NCBI RefSeq assembly: GCF_003584105.1 | Contig: NZ_QXFO01000005.1 | Location: 1-64,000, forward strand | Length of the DNA: 64,000 nt | From: Flagellimonas taeanensis | GTDB taxonomy: Bacteria > Bacteroidota > Bacteroidia > Flavobacteriales > Flavobacteriaceae | Direction: 5' to 3' | Part shown: one piece after another, positions 43,264 to 53,125 of the stretch | Numbering within the stretch: the first letter of the stretch is position 1 | How the letters are laid out: every line of letters begins with the position of its first letter | Made by a program: the position numbers and the translations under genes | The notes under the pieces: generated by a model | Told to the model about the DNA's origin: nothing | The model's input: only the letters and a program-made list of their open reading frames with translations | Databases searched by the model: none

Positions 43264-45513
43264 TTAGTCCCTTCTGGGCTTTCTGTCACGATCGCCACCT
43301 CTGCGGTCACGGTCACCACCTCTTCGGTCACGGTCGCCACCTCTTCGGTCACCACCACGATCATCTCTTGGAGGTCTTTCTTTATAGCCTTCCGGTTTGG
43401 GCAACAGTGCCTTTCTGGACACTTTTTCCTTTTTGGTCCTTGGGTCGATACCTAGGTATTTCACGTCAAAGACATCTCCCATGTTGACTACGTCGGAAAC
43501 ATTTTCGGTACGCTCCCAAGCCAATTCGGACACGTGGAGCAATACTTCGTTACCAGGAGCCTCGGTATATTCCACCACGGCGCCAAATTCCAACATCTTG
43601 ATAACCTTCACTTCGTAAACGCTGCCCACTTCAGGCTTGAACATCAACGAGTCTATTTTGGCCAACACCATATCGATGCCATCTTGGTCGGTACCCAAAA
43701 TTTCCACGATACCTTCTTCGGTATCTGGATCTTCGTTGATGACAATCGTGGTCTTGGATCTCTTTTGAAGATCTTGGATGACTTCTCCACCTTTTCCGAT
43801 CAGTGCACCGATGAACTCACCAGGAATGATTCGGGTAATGATTTTTGGAGCGTAAGGTTTCACCTCTGGTCTTGGGGCTGCGATCGTGTCGATCAATTTT
43901 TCCAAGATATGCAACCTTCCATCCTTGGCCTGCATCAATGCCTTTACCAAGATTTCATAGGAAAGTCCCTTTACTTTAATGTCCATTTGGCAGGCAGTGA
44001 TACCATCTGCGGTACCTGTAACTTTAAAGTCCATGTCGCCCAAGTGGTCCTCATCGCCCAAGATATCCGAAAGAACGGCATACTTGCCACTTTCAGTATC
44101 CGTGATCAATCCCATGGCGATACCGGAAACGGGTTTTTTCAATTGTATACCGGCATCCATCAAGGCCATGGTGCCCGAACAAACGGTAGCCATGGAAGAG
44201 GAACCGTTGGATTCCAATACTTCGGAAACCACACGAACGGTATAAGGACAATCTGCTGGGATCATTCCTTTAAGTGCGCGTTGTGCCAAGTTACCGTGTC
44301 CGACCTCTCTTCTGGAAGTGCCGCGTATAGGTCTTGCCTCTCCTGTTGAGAAAGGAGGGAAGTTATAGTGCAGGTAGAATGTCTCCTCACCTTCGAAGGA
44401 AGGCATGTCTATTTGGTTGGCTTCCCTGGAAGTTCCCAAGGTCACCGTTGCCAATGCCTGTGTTTCCCCTCTGGTAAAGATGGATGAACCGTGAACGGAG
44501 GGCAAATAATCCACTTCGCACCAAATGGGGCGGATGTCGGTCGTTTTCCTTCCATCCAAACGAAGGCCTTCTTCCAAAGTAAGGTTCCTGACGGCTTCTT
44601 TTTCGGCTTTATGGTAGTATTTGGAGACCAAGCCACCAAATTCTTCAAGTTCTTCTTCGGAAAAAGCGGCCTTGATCTCTTCCTTGATATTGGCAAAGGC
44701 CTCACTGCGTTCTTTTTTGGAAGAACCTGCTTTGGCTACTTGATAGACCTTGTCATAGGCCATGTCATGGATTTTCTTCTGAAGTGCTTCGTCTTCAACG
44801 GCCTGTTCGTACTCTCTGGTTTCTTTTTTACCAACGGCTTCGGCCAATCTGACCTGTGCGGCACACTGTACCTTAATGGCTTCATGGGCAAATTTGATGG
44901 CCTCTACCATTTCCTCTTCGGAAATTTCACCCATCTCACCTTCCACCATCATCACGGAATCTTCGGAAGCACCGATCACCATGTCGATGTCGGACTCCTT
45001 CAATTGTGCCATGGTAGGGTTGATAACGAACTCACCGTTCACCCGACCTACACGAACCTCAGAAATGGGGCACTCAAAAGGAATGTCGGATAATTGGATG
45101 GCTGCAGAGGCGGCCAATCCTGCCATGGCATCCGGCATGACATCTTCGTCGTGGGACATCAATTGGATCATGACCTGGGTCTCTGAGTGGTAATCTTTGG
45201 GGAACAATGGGCGCAATACCCTGTCCACTAATCTCATGGTGAGCACTTCGCCATCGCTGGGCCTTGCTTCACGCTTGAAGAAACCACCTGGATAGCGTCC
45301 CGCAGCGGCAAATTTTTCACGATAATCTACGGTAAGTGGCAAAAAGTCCACATCCGAAGCTTGATAATTGGAGACAACTGTACATAGTAACATACATTTG
45401 CCTGATTGGACAACTACAGAACCATGGGCCTGTTTTGCCAATTTTCCGGTTTCGATGGAAATCTCCCTACCGTCACCAAGGTCAATGACCTCTTTAAAAG
45501 TTTTTGGAATCAT
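43264..45513 (-). CDS. pnp: Polyribonucleotide nucleotidyltransferase (PNPase)
   Basis: A 749-aa phosphorolytic 3'-5' exoribonuclease of mRNA turnover. Two RNase PH domains (about 10-225 and 320-555; phosphate/catalytic segments around [10 protein letters not shown] and [10 protein letters not shown]) are joined by a helical linker. A KH domain ([12 protein letters not shown] near 590) and an S1 domain (about 640-705) follow. The C-terminal tail is a GGDRDRR-type repeat rich in Arg, Asp and Gly. It is encoded by a 21-bp minisatellite and may add RNA affinity. It follows rpsO by 220 bp, as in many bacteria. Confidence 0.96.
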   Translation of the reverse strand: MIPKTFKEVIDLGDGREISIETGKLAKQAHGSVVVQSGKCMLLCTVVSNYQASDVDFLPLTVDYREKFAAAGRYPGGFFKREARPSDGEVLTMRLVDRVLRPLFPKDYHSETQVMIQLMSHDEDVMPDAMAGLAASAAIQLSDIPFECPISEVRVGRVNGEFVINPTMAQLKESDIDMVIGASEDSVMMVEGEMGEISEEEMVEAIKFAHEAIKVQCAAQVRLAEAVGKKETREYEQAVEDEALQKKIHDMAYDKVYQVAKAGSSKKERSEAFANIKEEIKAAFSEEELEEFGGLVSKYYHKAEKEAVRNLTLEEGLRLDGRKTTDIRPIWCEVDYLPSVHGSSIFTRGETQALATVTLGTSREANQIDMPSFEGEETFYLHYNFPPFSTGEARPIRGTSRREVGHGNLAQRALKGMIPADCPYTVRVVSEVLESNGSSSMATVCSGTMALMDAGIQLKKPVSGIAMGLITDTESGKYAVLSDILGDEDHLGDMDFKVTGTADGITACQMDIKVKGLSYEILVKALMQAKDGRLHILEKLIDTIAAPRPEVKPYAPKIITRIIPGEFIGALIGKGGEVIQDLQKRSKTTIVINEDPDTEEGIVEILGTDQDGIDMVLAKIDSLMFKPEVGSVYEVKVIKMLEFGAVVEYTEAPGNEVLLHVSELAWERTENVSDVVNMGDVFDVKYLGIDPRTKKEKVSRKALLPKPEGYKERPPRDDRGGDRRGGDRDRRGGDRDRRGGDRDRKPRRD
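43284..43358. repeat. 21-bp minisatellite encoding the PNPase tail
   Basis: About three and a half in-frame copies of a 21-bp unit (complete copies at 43304-43324 and 43325-43345), each encoding the heptapeptide GGDRDRR or close. The coding frame is kept whatever the copy number. Confidence 0.8.
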
Positions 45514-45705
45514 ACAAATAATCTTACCCGATCCTAATGATCTGGGTCGTTAAACATTTGGTCTACCGCCGTCCGGGCGATCGGGTTGTGTTGTTGTTGT
45601 GTGCCAAGGGCACTGACCAATGAAAAACTATAAGCAGCTTTTTGTGTTTGCCCGATTTTTGGACCGGGACTTTTTAAAATTGGAACAAATCCAATAAAAT
45701 AAAAA

Positions 45706-45725
45706 GGGGAAGCCAAGGCCTCCCC
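45706..45725 (-). terminator. Terminator after rpsO
   Basis: GGGGAAGCC (45706-45714) pairs with GGCCTCCCC (45717-45725) with one G-U and a tiny loop. On the minus strand it is followed by TTTTTA. It starts 9 bp after the rpsO stop. Confidence 0.75.
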
Positions 45726-45733
45726 TTCCATTT

Positions 45734-46003
45734 TTATTTTCTGATACCCAACTCTTTGATAAGGGTACGGTACTTTTCAATATCTTTTTTCTTCAGATAG
45801 TCCAAAAGACTACGTCTTTTACCTACCAGTCTTACCAAGGAACGCTCGGTGTTATAATCCTTGTGGTTCCTTTTAAGGTGTCCTGTCAAGTGGTTAATAC
45901 GGTGTGTGAACAGTGCAATCTGCCCTTCCGTAGAACCGGTGTTGCTCTCAGAGCCGCCGTGTTTCTTGAAAATGTCGGCTTTTACTTCTTTGGTTAAATA
46001 CAT
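45734..46003 (-). CDS. rpsO: 30S ribosomal protein S15
   Basis: An 89-aa primary binding protein of 16S rRNA in the platform of the small subunit. Conserved segments TGSTEGQIALFTHRINHLTGHLKRNHKDY and LVGKRRSLLDYLKKKD span most of the protein. The rpsO-pnp order is ancestral and suggests shared control. Here a terminator and 220 bp separate the two. A -7 box (TATCTTTG) lies about 50 bp upstream of its ATG. Confidence 0.97.
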   Translation of the reverse strand: MYLTKEVKADIFKKHGGSESNTGSTEGQIALFTHRINHLTGHLKRNHKDYNTERSLVRLVGKRRSLLDYLKKKDIEKYRTLIKELGIRK

Positions 46004-46055
46004 TCCAATATTATTTAAATGATTTTTATGTATCGATCGACCTTCGATCAGCGCG

Positions 46056-46063
46056 CAAAGATA
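46056..46063 (-). promoter_or_regulatory. Putative rpsO -7 box (TATCTTTG)
   Basis: Exact TAnnTTTG on the minus strand, about 52 bp upstream of the rpsO ATG. The adjacent GCGCGC/GATCGA-rich leader may be structured. No good -33 TTG seen. Confidence 0.45.
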
Positions 46064-46111
46064 GTTCTTTTTTTGGACTATGAAATTTTAATGGGAGGCA
46101 AATGGCCCCTT

Positions 46112-46972
46112 TTACGACCTGATGGGTTGATTGGTGATCAAATCAATATACAGGTTGATGTTCTTTTTCAAGTCCCTGCGATGGGTGATGAAATCCAAAA
46201 ATCCATGTTCCTTGAGAAATTCTGCGGTCTGGAAACCATCCGGAAGGTCTTTTCCTGTGGTATCCTTGACGACCCTTGGTCCTGCAAATCCGATCAAGGC
46301 ACCGGGCTCGGAGATGTTGATGTCCCCTAGCATCGCATAAGATGCGGTGGTCCCACCCGTAGTGGGATCTGTGCACAAGGAGATGTAAGGTATCTTCGCC
46401 TCGGCCAACTGGGCCAATTTGGCGGATGTCTTTGCCAACTGCATAAGGGAAAGCGCAGCTTCCATCATACGGGCACCCCCGGATTTGGAAATCATCAGGA
46501 ACGGAATCTTTTTCTTCATGGCCACATCAATGGCGCGGGAGATCTTTTCCCCAACCACGCTGCCCATGGAGCCCCCGATAAAGGCGAAATCCATACAGGA
46601 AACCACGAGTTCCTTTCCCATCGACTTGCCCACGGCACTCCTCACGGCATCTTTCAGACCGGTCTTTTGCTCCGCGGCCTTCAGGCGTTCGGAATATTTT
46701 TTGGTGTCTACAAATTTCAAGGGGTCTTTGGATCTTAGGTTGGCATCCAGTTCCTTGAACTTGTTGTCATCAAAAAGAATCTCGAAATATTCTTTGCTGC
46801 CGATCCTAACGTGGTAGTCATCCTCGGGACTTACATAGAAATTTTTGGCAAGGTCTTCAGATTCAACAATTTTACCTGTGGGGGATTTATACCATAGTCC
46901 CTTTGGGGTGTCCTTTTTTTCCTCTGTTAAGGTCTGTATTCCTTTTTCCTTTCTTTTAAACCAAGACGACAT
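46112..46972 (-). CDS. accD: Acetyl-CoA carboxylase carboxyltransferase beta subunit, zinc ribbon degenerate
   Basis: A 286-aa subunit that, with AccA, transfers CO2 from biotin to acetyl-CoA for fatty acid synthesis. The crotonase-like core is normal ([26 protein letters not shown]). The N-terminal zinc ribbon seen in E. coli AccD (four Cys) is recognisable by its flanks (GLWYK...YHVRIG), but the Cys positions are Ser30, Gly33, Ser48 and Asp51. No zinc can be bound there. It lies 24 bp after fbaA on the same strand, so the two may share a transcript. Confidence 0.94.
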   Translation of the reverse strand: MSSWFKRKEKGIQTLTEEKKDTPKGLWYKSPTGKIVESEDLAKNFYVSPEDDYHVRIGSKEYFEILFDDNKFKELDANLRSKDPLKFVDTKKYSERLKAAEQKTGLKDAVRSAVGKSMGKELVVSCMDFAFIGGSMGSVVGEKISRAIDVAMKKKIPFLMISKSGGARMMEAALSLMQLAKTSAKLAQLAEAKIPYISLCTDPTTGGTTASYAMLGDINISEPGALIGFAGPRVVKDTTGKDLPDGFQTAEFLKEHGFLDFITHRRDLKKNINLYIDLITNQPIRS

Positions 46973-46996
46973 GTAATCAATATTTAGTTAGATGAC

Positions 46997-48064
46997 CTAT
47001 AGCGTGTTCACGTTGTTCAGGTCTTCAAAAGCTTTCTTGAGGCGGGCAATGAAGGTTTTTTCACCTTCCCTCAACCAAACCCTTGGGTCGTAGTATTTTT
47101 TATTGGGTTGGTCATCCCCTTCGGGATTCCCGATCTGTGCCTGAAGATAGGCGGATTTGTTCTGTACATAATCCCTCACACCTTCCAAAAAGGCATATTG
47201 AAGGTCAGTGTCGATGTTCATTTTAATGACACCGTATCCGATAGCTTCCCTGATCTCTTCCAAAGTGGAACCTGATCCTCCATGAAAAACAAAATCGATA
47301 TGGTTATGTTCCACACCATATTTTTCTGAAATGTATTCTTGGGAGTTTCTCAGAATTTTTGGGGTCAGCTTTACGTTTCCGGGCTTGTAGACCCCGTGAA
47401 CGTTACCGAAAGCAGCTGCTATGGTGAACCTATGGCTGATTTTTGAAAGTTCTTCATAGGCATAGGCCACTTCTTCGGGCTGGGTATAGAGTTTGGAATC
47501 GTCAACATCGGAATTGTCCACCCCGTCTTCTTCGCCGCCGGTGATACCCAATTCGATTTCCAAGGTCATGTCCATTTTGCTCATTCGCTTCAAGTATTCC
47601 TTACAGAGTTCGATGTTCTCTTCCAAAGGTTCTTCGGAAAGATCGATCATGTGAGAACTGTACAAAGGTTTCCCTGTGGCCTTGAAATGTTCTTCGCTGG
47701 CATCCAAAAGCCCATCGATCCAGGGCAACAATTTTTTGGCACAGTGGTCGGTGTGGAGAATCACCGTTGCCCCATAGGCTTCCGCCAATTGGTGTACGTG
47801 CTTGGCACCTGCTATTCCCCCAAGTATGGCCGCTTTTTGGCCATCATTGGAAAGTCCCTTACCGGCATTGAACTGTGCTCCTCCATTGGAAAACTGAATG
47901 ATGACCGGAGAGTTCAGTGTTGCGGCGGTCTCCATCACCGCATTGATCGTATCAGATCCAATTACGTTTACGGCTGGTAATGCGTAGCCGTTTTCCTTTG
48001 CATGTTTGAAAATTGCCTGAACTTCATCACCGGTAGCAACGCCCGGTTTAATATTATGGGACAT
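46997..48064 (-). CDS. fbaA: Class II fructose-bisphosphate aldolase
   Basis: A 355-aa zinc-dependent aldolase of glycolysis and gluconeogenesis that cleaves fructose 1,6-bisphosphate. Zinc ligands and active-site segments are visible: HTDHCAKK (about 109-116), AFGNVHGVYKPG and FHGGSGS. The long form (about 350 aa) matches the E. coli FbaA type. A TACTTTTG box is about 33 bp upstream. accD follows closely, linking central carbon flow with fatty acid synthesis only by position. Confidence 0.95.
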   Translation of the reverse strand: MSHNIKPGVATGDEVQAIFKHAKENGYALPAVNVIGSDTINAVMETAATLNSPVIIQFSNGGAQFNAGKGLSNDGQKAAILGGIAGAKHVHQLAEAYGATVILHTDHCAKKLLPWIDGLLDASEEHFKATGKPLYSSHMIDLSEEPLEENIELCKEYLKRMSKMDMTLEIELGITGGEEDGVDNSDVDDSKLYTQPEEVAYAYEELSKISHRFTIAAAFGNVHGVYKPGNVKLTPKILRNSQEYISEKYGVEHNHIDFVFHGGSGSTLEEIREAIGYGVIKMNIDTDLQYAFLEGVRDYVQNKSAYLQAQIGNPEGDDQPNKKYYDPRVWLREGEKTFIARLKKAFEDLNNVNTL

Positions 48065-48096
48065 AGTTTTAGATGGTTTCGAGTTAAAATAGGGAA

Positions 48097-48104
48097 CAAA
48101 AGTA
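48097..48104 (-). promoter_or_regulatory. Putative -7 box (TACTTTTG) for fbaA-accD
   Basis: An exact TAnnTTTG match on the minus strand, 33 bp upstream of the fbaA ATG, in the 54-bp gap before tamL. Confidence 0.45.
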
Positions 48105-48118
48105 ATAAATTATTTCCT

Positions 48119-50707
48119 CTAGAAAGGATAATTGATCCCGATATTGAGGACCGCATTCCTGATGTTGTATTCATTGAACCAACGATCGGCTCCCACTCTT
48201 GCAGGATTGTAGGTCTTGAACCCGACATCCAACCGGAATACAAAGTAAGTGAAGTCATATCGGAGTCCCAGACCTGTACCAAGGGCAATGTCGCCCAAAG
48301 AGGAAATTCCCTGGAATATGGCATCGGGGTTGCTTTCGTTGTCAAAAACGTTCCAGATGTTCCCTGCATCTGCAAAAAGGGCCCCTTTTACGTCCCCTGC
48401 TATGGGGAAGCGGTATTCTACATTGAAGGCCAGTTTCAGGTTGGCCTCATTGAAATCGTTGATGTTGCTCGTCTTTCCGGGTCCCAGTTCGTAGGCGTTC
48501 CAAGCTCTGTTGTCGTTGGAACCCCCAGCAAAATAACTCCTCACAAAGGGGATGTTGTCCGAATTTCCGTAGGGTACGGCCATTCCGAAGAAGCTCCTGA
48601 ATGCGATCACCTGTGAATCACCTATTTCCCAATGTCGTATGTAGTCGAGTTCTGACTTGATGTATTGGGAAAAAGGAACCCCGAACACCAAAAGCTGTCC
48701 ATTGTCATTTTTATTGTAGGGGACAATATTTGACATGAGCGAGAGGACATTCCCTGCACTTTCCAATTTTATACGGTATTGGTAAAAATCATTGTCGTTG
48801 ATGCCCGATTTGCTGTTCTTGGTATGGGTGAAGTTACTGGCAAAAATGAGGTTGTTGTCCGTCAATCGTCTTCTTCGTTCCGCAATGCTGTTCACCTCGT
48901 CCAATTGGTCCTCGGTGACAGGAACCTCGTTGTTGAGCACTGCCCGGACAAATTCGTTGGCACCTTCGGGTATGTTCAGACGGAGTGAATCAGTGGTATT
49001 GTCCACTGTTTCATAGAACGATGCAAATTGGGGGTCGTTTTGAAAATCGTCCGCAATGTTGTCGAGGTTTGAAAAAGTGTTCCGGTACACGTTATAAAAG
49101 TTGTCCGGGTTCACATTGCGCACAAATTCGACGTTCAATAGTTCAATATTGTTCTTGAGCCTATCCGTGGGCGACCAGTTGTAGGATAGTATGGAATTGA
49201 GCGACTGCTTGTCCAATCCTATGTTCCGCTGGAAGTTGGTACCCGCCAATAACCTGCTCTGGGGCAGCATGTAGCCGGGAATTATACTTTCCGTATTGAA
49301 AGGGAACCAGATTCTGGGAAAGGTAATGTTGATGTCCCCACCAAGTTCCGAAGTGAAGGTCTCGTTGGAGAGCGACGCATCGCTTAAAAGCCCGATAGAT
49401 CCCCTTGCCGAAATGTTCAAGGTCTCCGCCCCCCCGAATACATTACGGGTGATCACCGACGTACTGAAAGCTGTTCCCACCTGTTGGATATTGGAATGGG
49501 TGACGTCAAAATTCAGGTTCAACGAAAATTTGGGCTTCGCCGCCAAATAGATATTGGAGATCAATTCCGTTTGGGTGGAATCTGCAATGAACTCTATGTT
49601 GGGATATTTAAAGGTGTTCAGGTTGGTGATCTGCCTGTACGTCCTTATCCGGTCCAAATCCCTATAGATACTGTCCTTTTGAAAGAAAATGGCATCGGTG
49701 AGCGCCTTGGGCCTGTACCTGAGCTTGTCATGGTAATGGATGGTGTAATTGTCGTATTCCAGTGTTTTTAGGGAATCCGAGTCACCGTTTATGGCGTAAT
49801 CCGCATAGATGTTGATTTTTTTGAGGCGGGCTATCCTATAGGGTGCATTGGTATCGGAACTGTCCGTGGTGCTCCTGAATTTTTTGATGTTCAGTTGGAC
49901 ATCCATGAGTTGGTCATCGGCATTTTTTATGGTGTCCCTTAAAATATCATAGTTGATGGAACTTTCTTGAAAGTTATAGACTCCCGAATTCCTGAAAAGG
50001 GTGGTCAGCCGTTCCCGCTCCAAAGTGAAATTGTCCAGGTCGAACTGTTCGCCTTGCTTTACGAAACTCCGTCTGGCAGAGAGAGTGTAGATGGAGTCCA
50101 GCTCTGGCGAAGTGATGTTTTTCTGAACGGTATCGATGATGTAGGGTTTGTTCAGGTTGATGTTGTATTCCACTTCGGCCCTTTTCTTTCTTTTGCCCTC
50201 CACGATCTCGTAGGAACCATTGTTGTTGAAATACCCTTTACTGTTGTAGTAGGCCTCCAACCGCTCGACGGACTTTCGGGTAAGCGAAGTGTCGATTACC
50301 ACGGGTGGCTCGCCTACCCGTTCCAGAAATTCACTGGCACCTTTTACGATGAAGGATTCCTGCAATCGGCTCACCTGCTTTTGGGAAAGGAGATTGTTCA
50401 GGCGTTTTTCCCTTTTTTCCTTTCTGTGCAACCAGTCTTGGAATGAAGAATCAGGATTTTCCTTGGCAAGGTTGTACAGGTTCAGGCGAAGGGGATAGCC
50501 GAGGACACTGCTGTTGGGTTTTTGGGAGATCAGGCCCTTGATTTCACTCGTGGAGACTTTTTCCTCGTTGACATAAATGGAGTTCTTGGTAAGCAATAAT
50601 TCATCTTCCCCCACCTTTTTGAGCGTATTGCAACCCATCGTACTCAACATAAGCAACAATAGTCCTATTTTTGCCCAGTTGCCCATTAGACCTAAAGAAC
50701 CCCTCAT
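48119..50707 (-). CDS. tamL: TamL-type outer-membrane lipoprotein of the BamA/TamA family
   Basis: An 862-aa outer-membrane biogenesis protein. The N-terminal signal ends with a Cys in STMGCNTLKK, consistent with a lipoprotein, which distinguishes Bacteroidota TamL from TamA. POTRA-like repeats occupy about the first 400 residues, and the last 400 form a 16-strand Omp85 barrel ending in the typical aromatic INYPF. The ATG at 50707 is used because a further upstream start would overlap the divergent methyltransferase gene. An alternative is 50686. A tamB gene, its usual partner, is not next to it in this window. Confidence 0.88.
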   Translation of the reverse strand: MRGSLGLMGNWAKIGLLLLMLSTMGCNTLKKVGEDELLLTKNSIYVNEEKVSTSEIKGLISQKPNSSVLGYPLRLNLYNLAKENPDSSFQDWLHRKEKREKRLNNLLSQKQVSRLQESFIVKGASEFLERVGEPPVVIDTSLTRKSVERLEAYYNSKGYFNNNGSYEIVEGKRKKRAEVEYNINLNKPYIIDTVQKNITSPELDSIYTLSARRSFVKQGEQFDLDNFTLERERLTTLFRNSGVYNFQESSINYDILRDTIKNADDQLMDVQLNIKKFRSTTDSSDTNAPYRIARLKKINIYADYAINGDSDSLKTLEYDNYTIHYHDKLRYRPKALTDAIFFQKDSIYRDLDRIRTYRQITNLNTFKYPNIEFIADSTQTELISNIYLAAKPKFSLNLNFDVTHSNIQQVGTAFSTSVITRNVFGGAETLNISARGSIGLLSDASLSNETFTSELGGDINITFPRIWFPFNTESIIPGYMLPQSRLLAGTNFQRNIGLDKQSLNSILSYNWSPTDRLKNNIELLNVEFVRNVNPDNFYNVYRNTFSNLDNIADDFQNDPQFASFYETVDNTTDSLRLNIPEGANEFVRAVLNNEVPVTEDQLDEVNSIAERRRRLTDNNLIFASNFTHTKNSKSGINDNDFYQYRIKLESAGNVLSLMSNIVPYNKNDNGQLLVFGVPFSQYIKSELDYIRHWEIGDSQVIAFRSFFGMAVPYGNSDNIPFVRSYFAGGSNDNRAWNAYELGPGKTSNINDFNEANLKLAFNVEYRFPIAGDVKGALFADAGNIWNVFDNESNPDAIFQGISSLGDIALGTGLGLRYDFTYFVFRLDVGFKTYNPARVGADRWFNEYNIRNAVLNIGINYPF

Positions 50708-50731
50708 AGACGCCAAAAATACACGATTTAG

Positions 50732-51448
50732 ATGGTTACAAAAAACCAAATTAAACTAGTTGTAAACCTAAAGCAAAAAAAGTACCGAACTCAACACGCC
50801 CTATTCGTAGTGGAAGGGGAAAAGTTAGTGAAAGAGTTGTTACAAGCGGGTGTGGAGCCATTGAAGATTTTTGTTGATGGGACATGGAAAGGGAGTGGAT
50901 TGGGAGAAACGGAACTTGTTTCTGGAGCCATTCTCAAACAGATGAGCAGTTTGAAGCAGCCCAATGGGGTATTGGGGGTTTTTTATATGCCCAAGCCCCT
51001 GAAAACAGAAGTGTCGGATTGGGTGGTGGCCTTGGATGCCGTGCGCGATCCGGGCAATCTGGGGACCATCATACGGTTGTGCGATTGGTTCGGGATTCGG
51101 GAATTGGTCTGCTCCATGGACACTGTGGATTGTTATAACCCAAAGGTGCTGCAGGCCACTATGGGGTCCATAGCAAGGGTAAACATAGTTTATGCACCTC
51201 TCCCCGAATTTTTGAAAAATGCCGAACAACCCATTTTTGGTGCTTTTATGGATGGCGAACCGGTGTATGGAAGAGAGCTTCCTGCCAAAGGCATTTTGGT
51301 GATGGGCAATGAGGCCAATGGCATTTCCGATGAGGTGGGTGCATGGGTCACGGAGCGGATTTCCATTCCGCAGTTTGGGGCAGAGACCGCCGAAAGCTTG
51401 AATGTGGCCACGGCTACGGCGATTCTTCTCAACGAAATAAGGAGGTAG
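50732..51448 (+). CDS. TrmH/SpoU family RNA 2'-O-methyltransferase
   Basis: A 238-aa SPOUT methyltransferase. An N-terminal L30e-like substrate-binding part (KKYRTQHALFVVEGEKLVKELL) is followed by the knotted domain with motif 1 DAVRDPGNLGTIIRLCDWFG, motif 2 VMGNEANGIS and motif 3 IPQFGAETAESLNVATATAI. It modifies a ribose in rRNA or tRNA. The target cannot be told from sequence alone. It is divergent from tamL, with the starts only about 25 bp apart. Confidence 0.9.
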   Translation: MVTKNQIKLVVNLKQKKYRTQHALFVVEGEKLVKELLQAGVEPLKIFVDGTWKGSGLGETELVSGAILKQMSSLKQPNGVLGVFYMPKPLKTEVSDWVVALDAVRDPGNLGTIIRLCDWFGIRELVCSMDTVDCYNPKVLQATMGSIARVNIVYAPLPEFLKNAEQPIFGAFMDGEPVYGRELPAKGILVMGNEANGISDEVGAWVTERISIPQFGAETAESLNVATATAILLNEIRR

Positions 51449-51509
51449 TTGGATTTTTAGATGGTTGGATTCTTGGACTTACAGAAGTCTAAATATTCAA
51501 TGATTTAGT

Positions 51510-52208
51510 TTATTCAAAGGTGAAATTGATAAAGATGCCCCGCGTTCGCATGGCATTGATGTTGCCCGTCCATGGACTGTTGGGGTCGTTGTCGGGGACA
51601 AGTTCGTCCGTAAGGGCAAAAACGCCCCTGATGGAGGGTGAAAACTTGAAATATTCCGTGTAAAAATCGATGCCGAAACCCAATTCGTACCCATAGACGT
51701 TCTTCTTCATACGGAACTCACCACTGCTGTTGTCGTCCAAACTATCTTCTTTGCTCCCAAGGTTCATCGATGTGTAGACACCGCCTACGATAAAGGGTTT
51801 CCAATTGCCGATCCTTTTGGTACTGGCCTTGAGTAAAAGAGGAAACCGAATGTAGGTAGAGCGTACTTCGCGGATGGCATCGGCCTGGCTGGTGAAACCA
51901 GGGAAACCTAGGGTACGTGCGGTATAAAGAAGTCCTGGCTCAAAGCGGGCGTCCAAAAATTCGTTGATGCGCAGCTCACCGATCAAACCCACATTGAACC
52001 CAAAACTCTTGTCGACCAAGACATCTCGGCCCACATCGTCCTTGTACTCGAACTGAAAGTCATATTGGTTAAAACCCAGATAATACCCCCAGTTCAAAAA
52101 TCTCTTGTCCTCGTTCTGAAGGTTGAGAATGGGGTCTTCCCCAAATTGCGCGTTGGATTTTGGACTTGCGAGGATCAGCAGTCCAAACAGGATAAGGACA
52201 TTTTTCAT
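51510..52208 (-). CDS. porT: Type IX secretion/gliding protein PorT (SprT)
   Basis: A 232-aa outer-membrane beta-barrel protein with a signal peptide (about residues 1-20, ending KSNAQ). Strand-rich sequence and a C-terminal Phe (FINFTFE) are typical of PorT. PorT is a required part of the type IX secretion apparatus, and its gene commonly follows ubiE in Flavobacteriia, as it does here (4 bp gap). The ATG at 52208 gives a normal signal peptide. Together with gldB, gldC and the plug-like protein in this window it indicates a functional T9SS/gliding machine. Confidence 0.87.
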   Translation of the reverse strand: MKNVLILFGLLILASPKSNAQFGEDPILNLQNEDKRFLNWGYYLGFNQYDFQFEYKDDVGRDVLVDKSFGFNVGLIGELRINEFLDARFEPGLLYTARTLGFPGFTSQADAIREVRSTYIRFPLLLKASTKRIGNWKPFIVGGVYTSMNLGSKEDSLDDNSSGEFRMKKNVYGYELGFGIDFYTEYFKFSPSIRGVFALTDELVPDNDPNSPWTGNINAMRTRGIFINFTFE

Positions 52209-52212
52209 CAAA

Positions 52213-52941
52213 CTATTTTGTGGCGACATAGATGGAGGCTACTCCCAATGTCTGGGGTTTGTTCTCTATTCCTATAAACCCAATTTTGGCCAAAATATTG
52301 TTGAAGGCCTCCCCATGTGGGAAAACCGAGGCCGATTCGCTCAGATAAGTGTAGGCCGAACGGTCTTTGGAAAAGATCTTGCCAATGGTAGGCATAATGT
52401 ATTTGGTATAGATGCGGTATCCTTGCTTGAACGGGGTCTTGGTAGGGACCGAGGTCTCCAAGATCACCAGATTTCCCCCTTTTTTCAGGACCCTTCGTAT
52501 TTCTTCCAGTCCTTTTTCGAGGTTTTCAAAGTTCCGGACCCCGAAGGCCACCGTCACGGCATCAAAGGAATTGTCCTCAAAAGGAAGGTTCTCGCTATCG
52601 CCCACTACCATTTCAATGGTATCCTGTAGTTTTTTTCTCGAAACCTTTTCCTTTCCCACTTCCAGCATCCCGGGGGAGAGGTCCAGACCAATGATTTTCT
52701 CGGCACCTGTTGGGGCCAAGGCTATGGCAAGGTCGCCTGTCCCGGTTGCAATGTCCAGAATGGTCTTTGGGGATTTTTCCCTTAAATAGGAGACAATGCG
52801 CTTGCGCCATTTGATATCGGTGCCAAATGAAATCACCCTGTTGAGTCCATCATAATCTTCGGAAATGTTATCGAACATTTGCCTTACTTGCTCCTTTTTT
52901 CCCAGACCGGATTCTTTATAGGGGGTCACTTTTTCTGACAT
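52213..52941 (-). CDS. ubiE: Demethylmenaquinone methyltransferase UbiE/MenG
   Basis: A 242-aa SAM-dependent methyltransferase that makes menaquinone, the respiratory quinone of this phylum. Motif I DIATGTGDLAIAL and the post-I GLDLSPGMLEVG are present, as is the UbiE signature AVTVAFGVRNFEN. The ATG at 52941 (MSEKVTPYKE) is the family start. An upstream in-frame ATG would add 17 unusual residues. porT follows 4 bp after its stop, so they are co-transcribed. Confidence 0.94.
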   Translation of the reverse strand: MSEKVTPYKESGLGKKEQVRQMFDNISEDYDGLNRVISFGTDIKWRKRIVSYLREKSPKTILDIATGTGDLAIALAPTGAEKIIGLDLSPGMLEVGKEKVSRKKLQDTIEMVVGDSENLPFEDNSFDAVTVAFGVRNFENLEKGLEEIRRVLKKGGNLVILETSVPTKTPFKQGYRIYTKYIMPTIGKIFSKDRSAYTYLSESASVFPHGEAFNNILAKIGFIGIENKPQTLGVASIYVATK

Positions 52942-53125
52942 GGCTTCCATTTGCTGGCAAATATACAACTTAGGCATCTGGGAGGAAGACAAAAATATTT
53001 GTGTAATTTTGCCGAGGAATAGCGGAACCTTTTCCGTATTATGTTAATAGTATGTCATTTAGACTTCGATCACCATTTTGTGGCGTACAAGTTGAAATTA
53101 TTTGGAAACACTCTTATTCTAATCA

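Noticed and set aside
43264..45513. Long open frames on the + strand opposite pnp (for example 43534-44349)
   Set aside because: They are antisense shadows of a conserved enzyme; the products lack recognisable domains.
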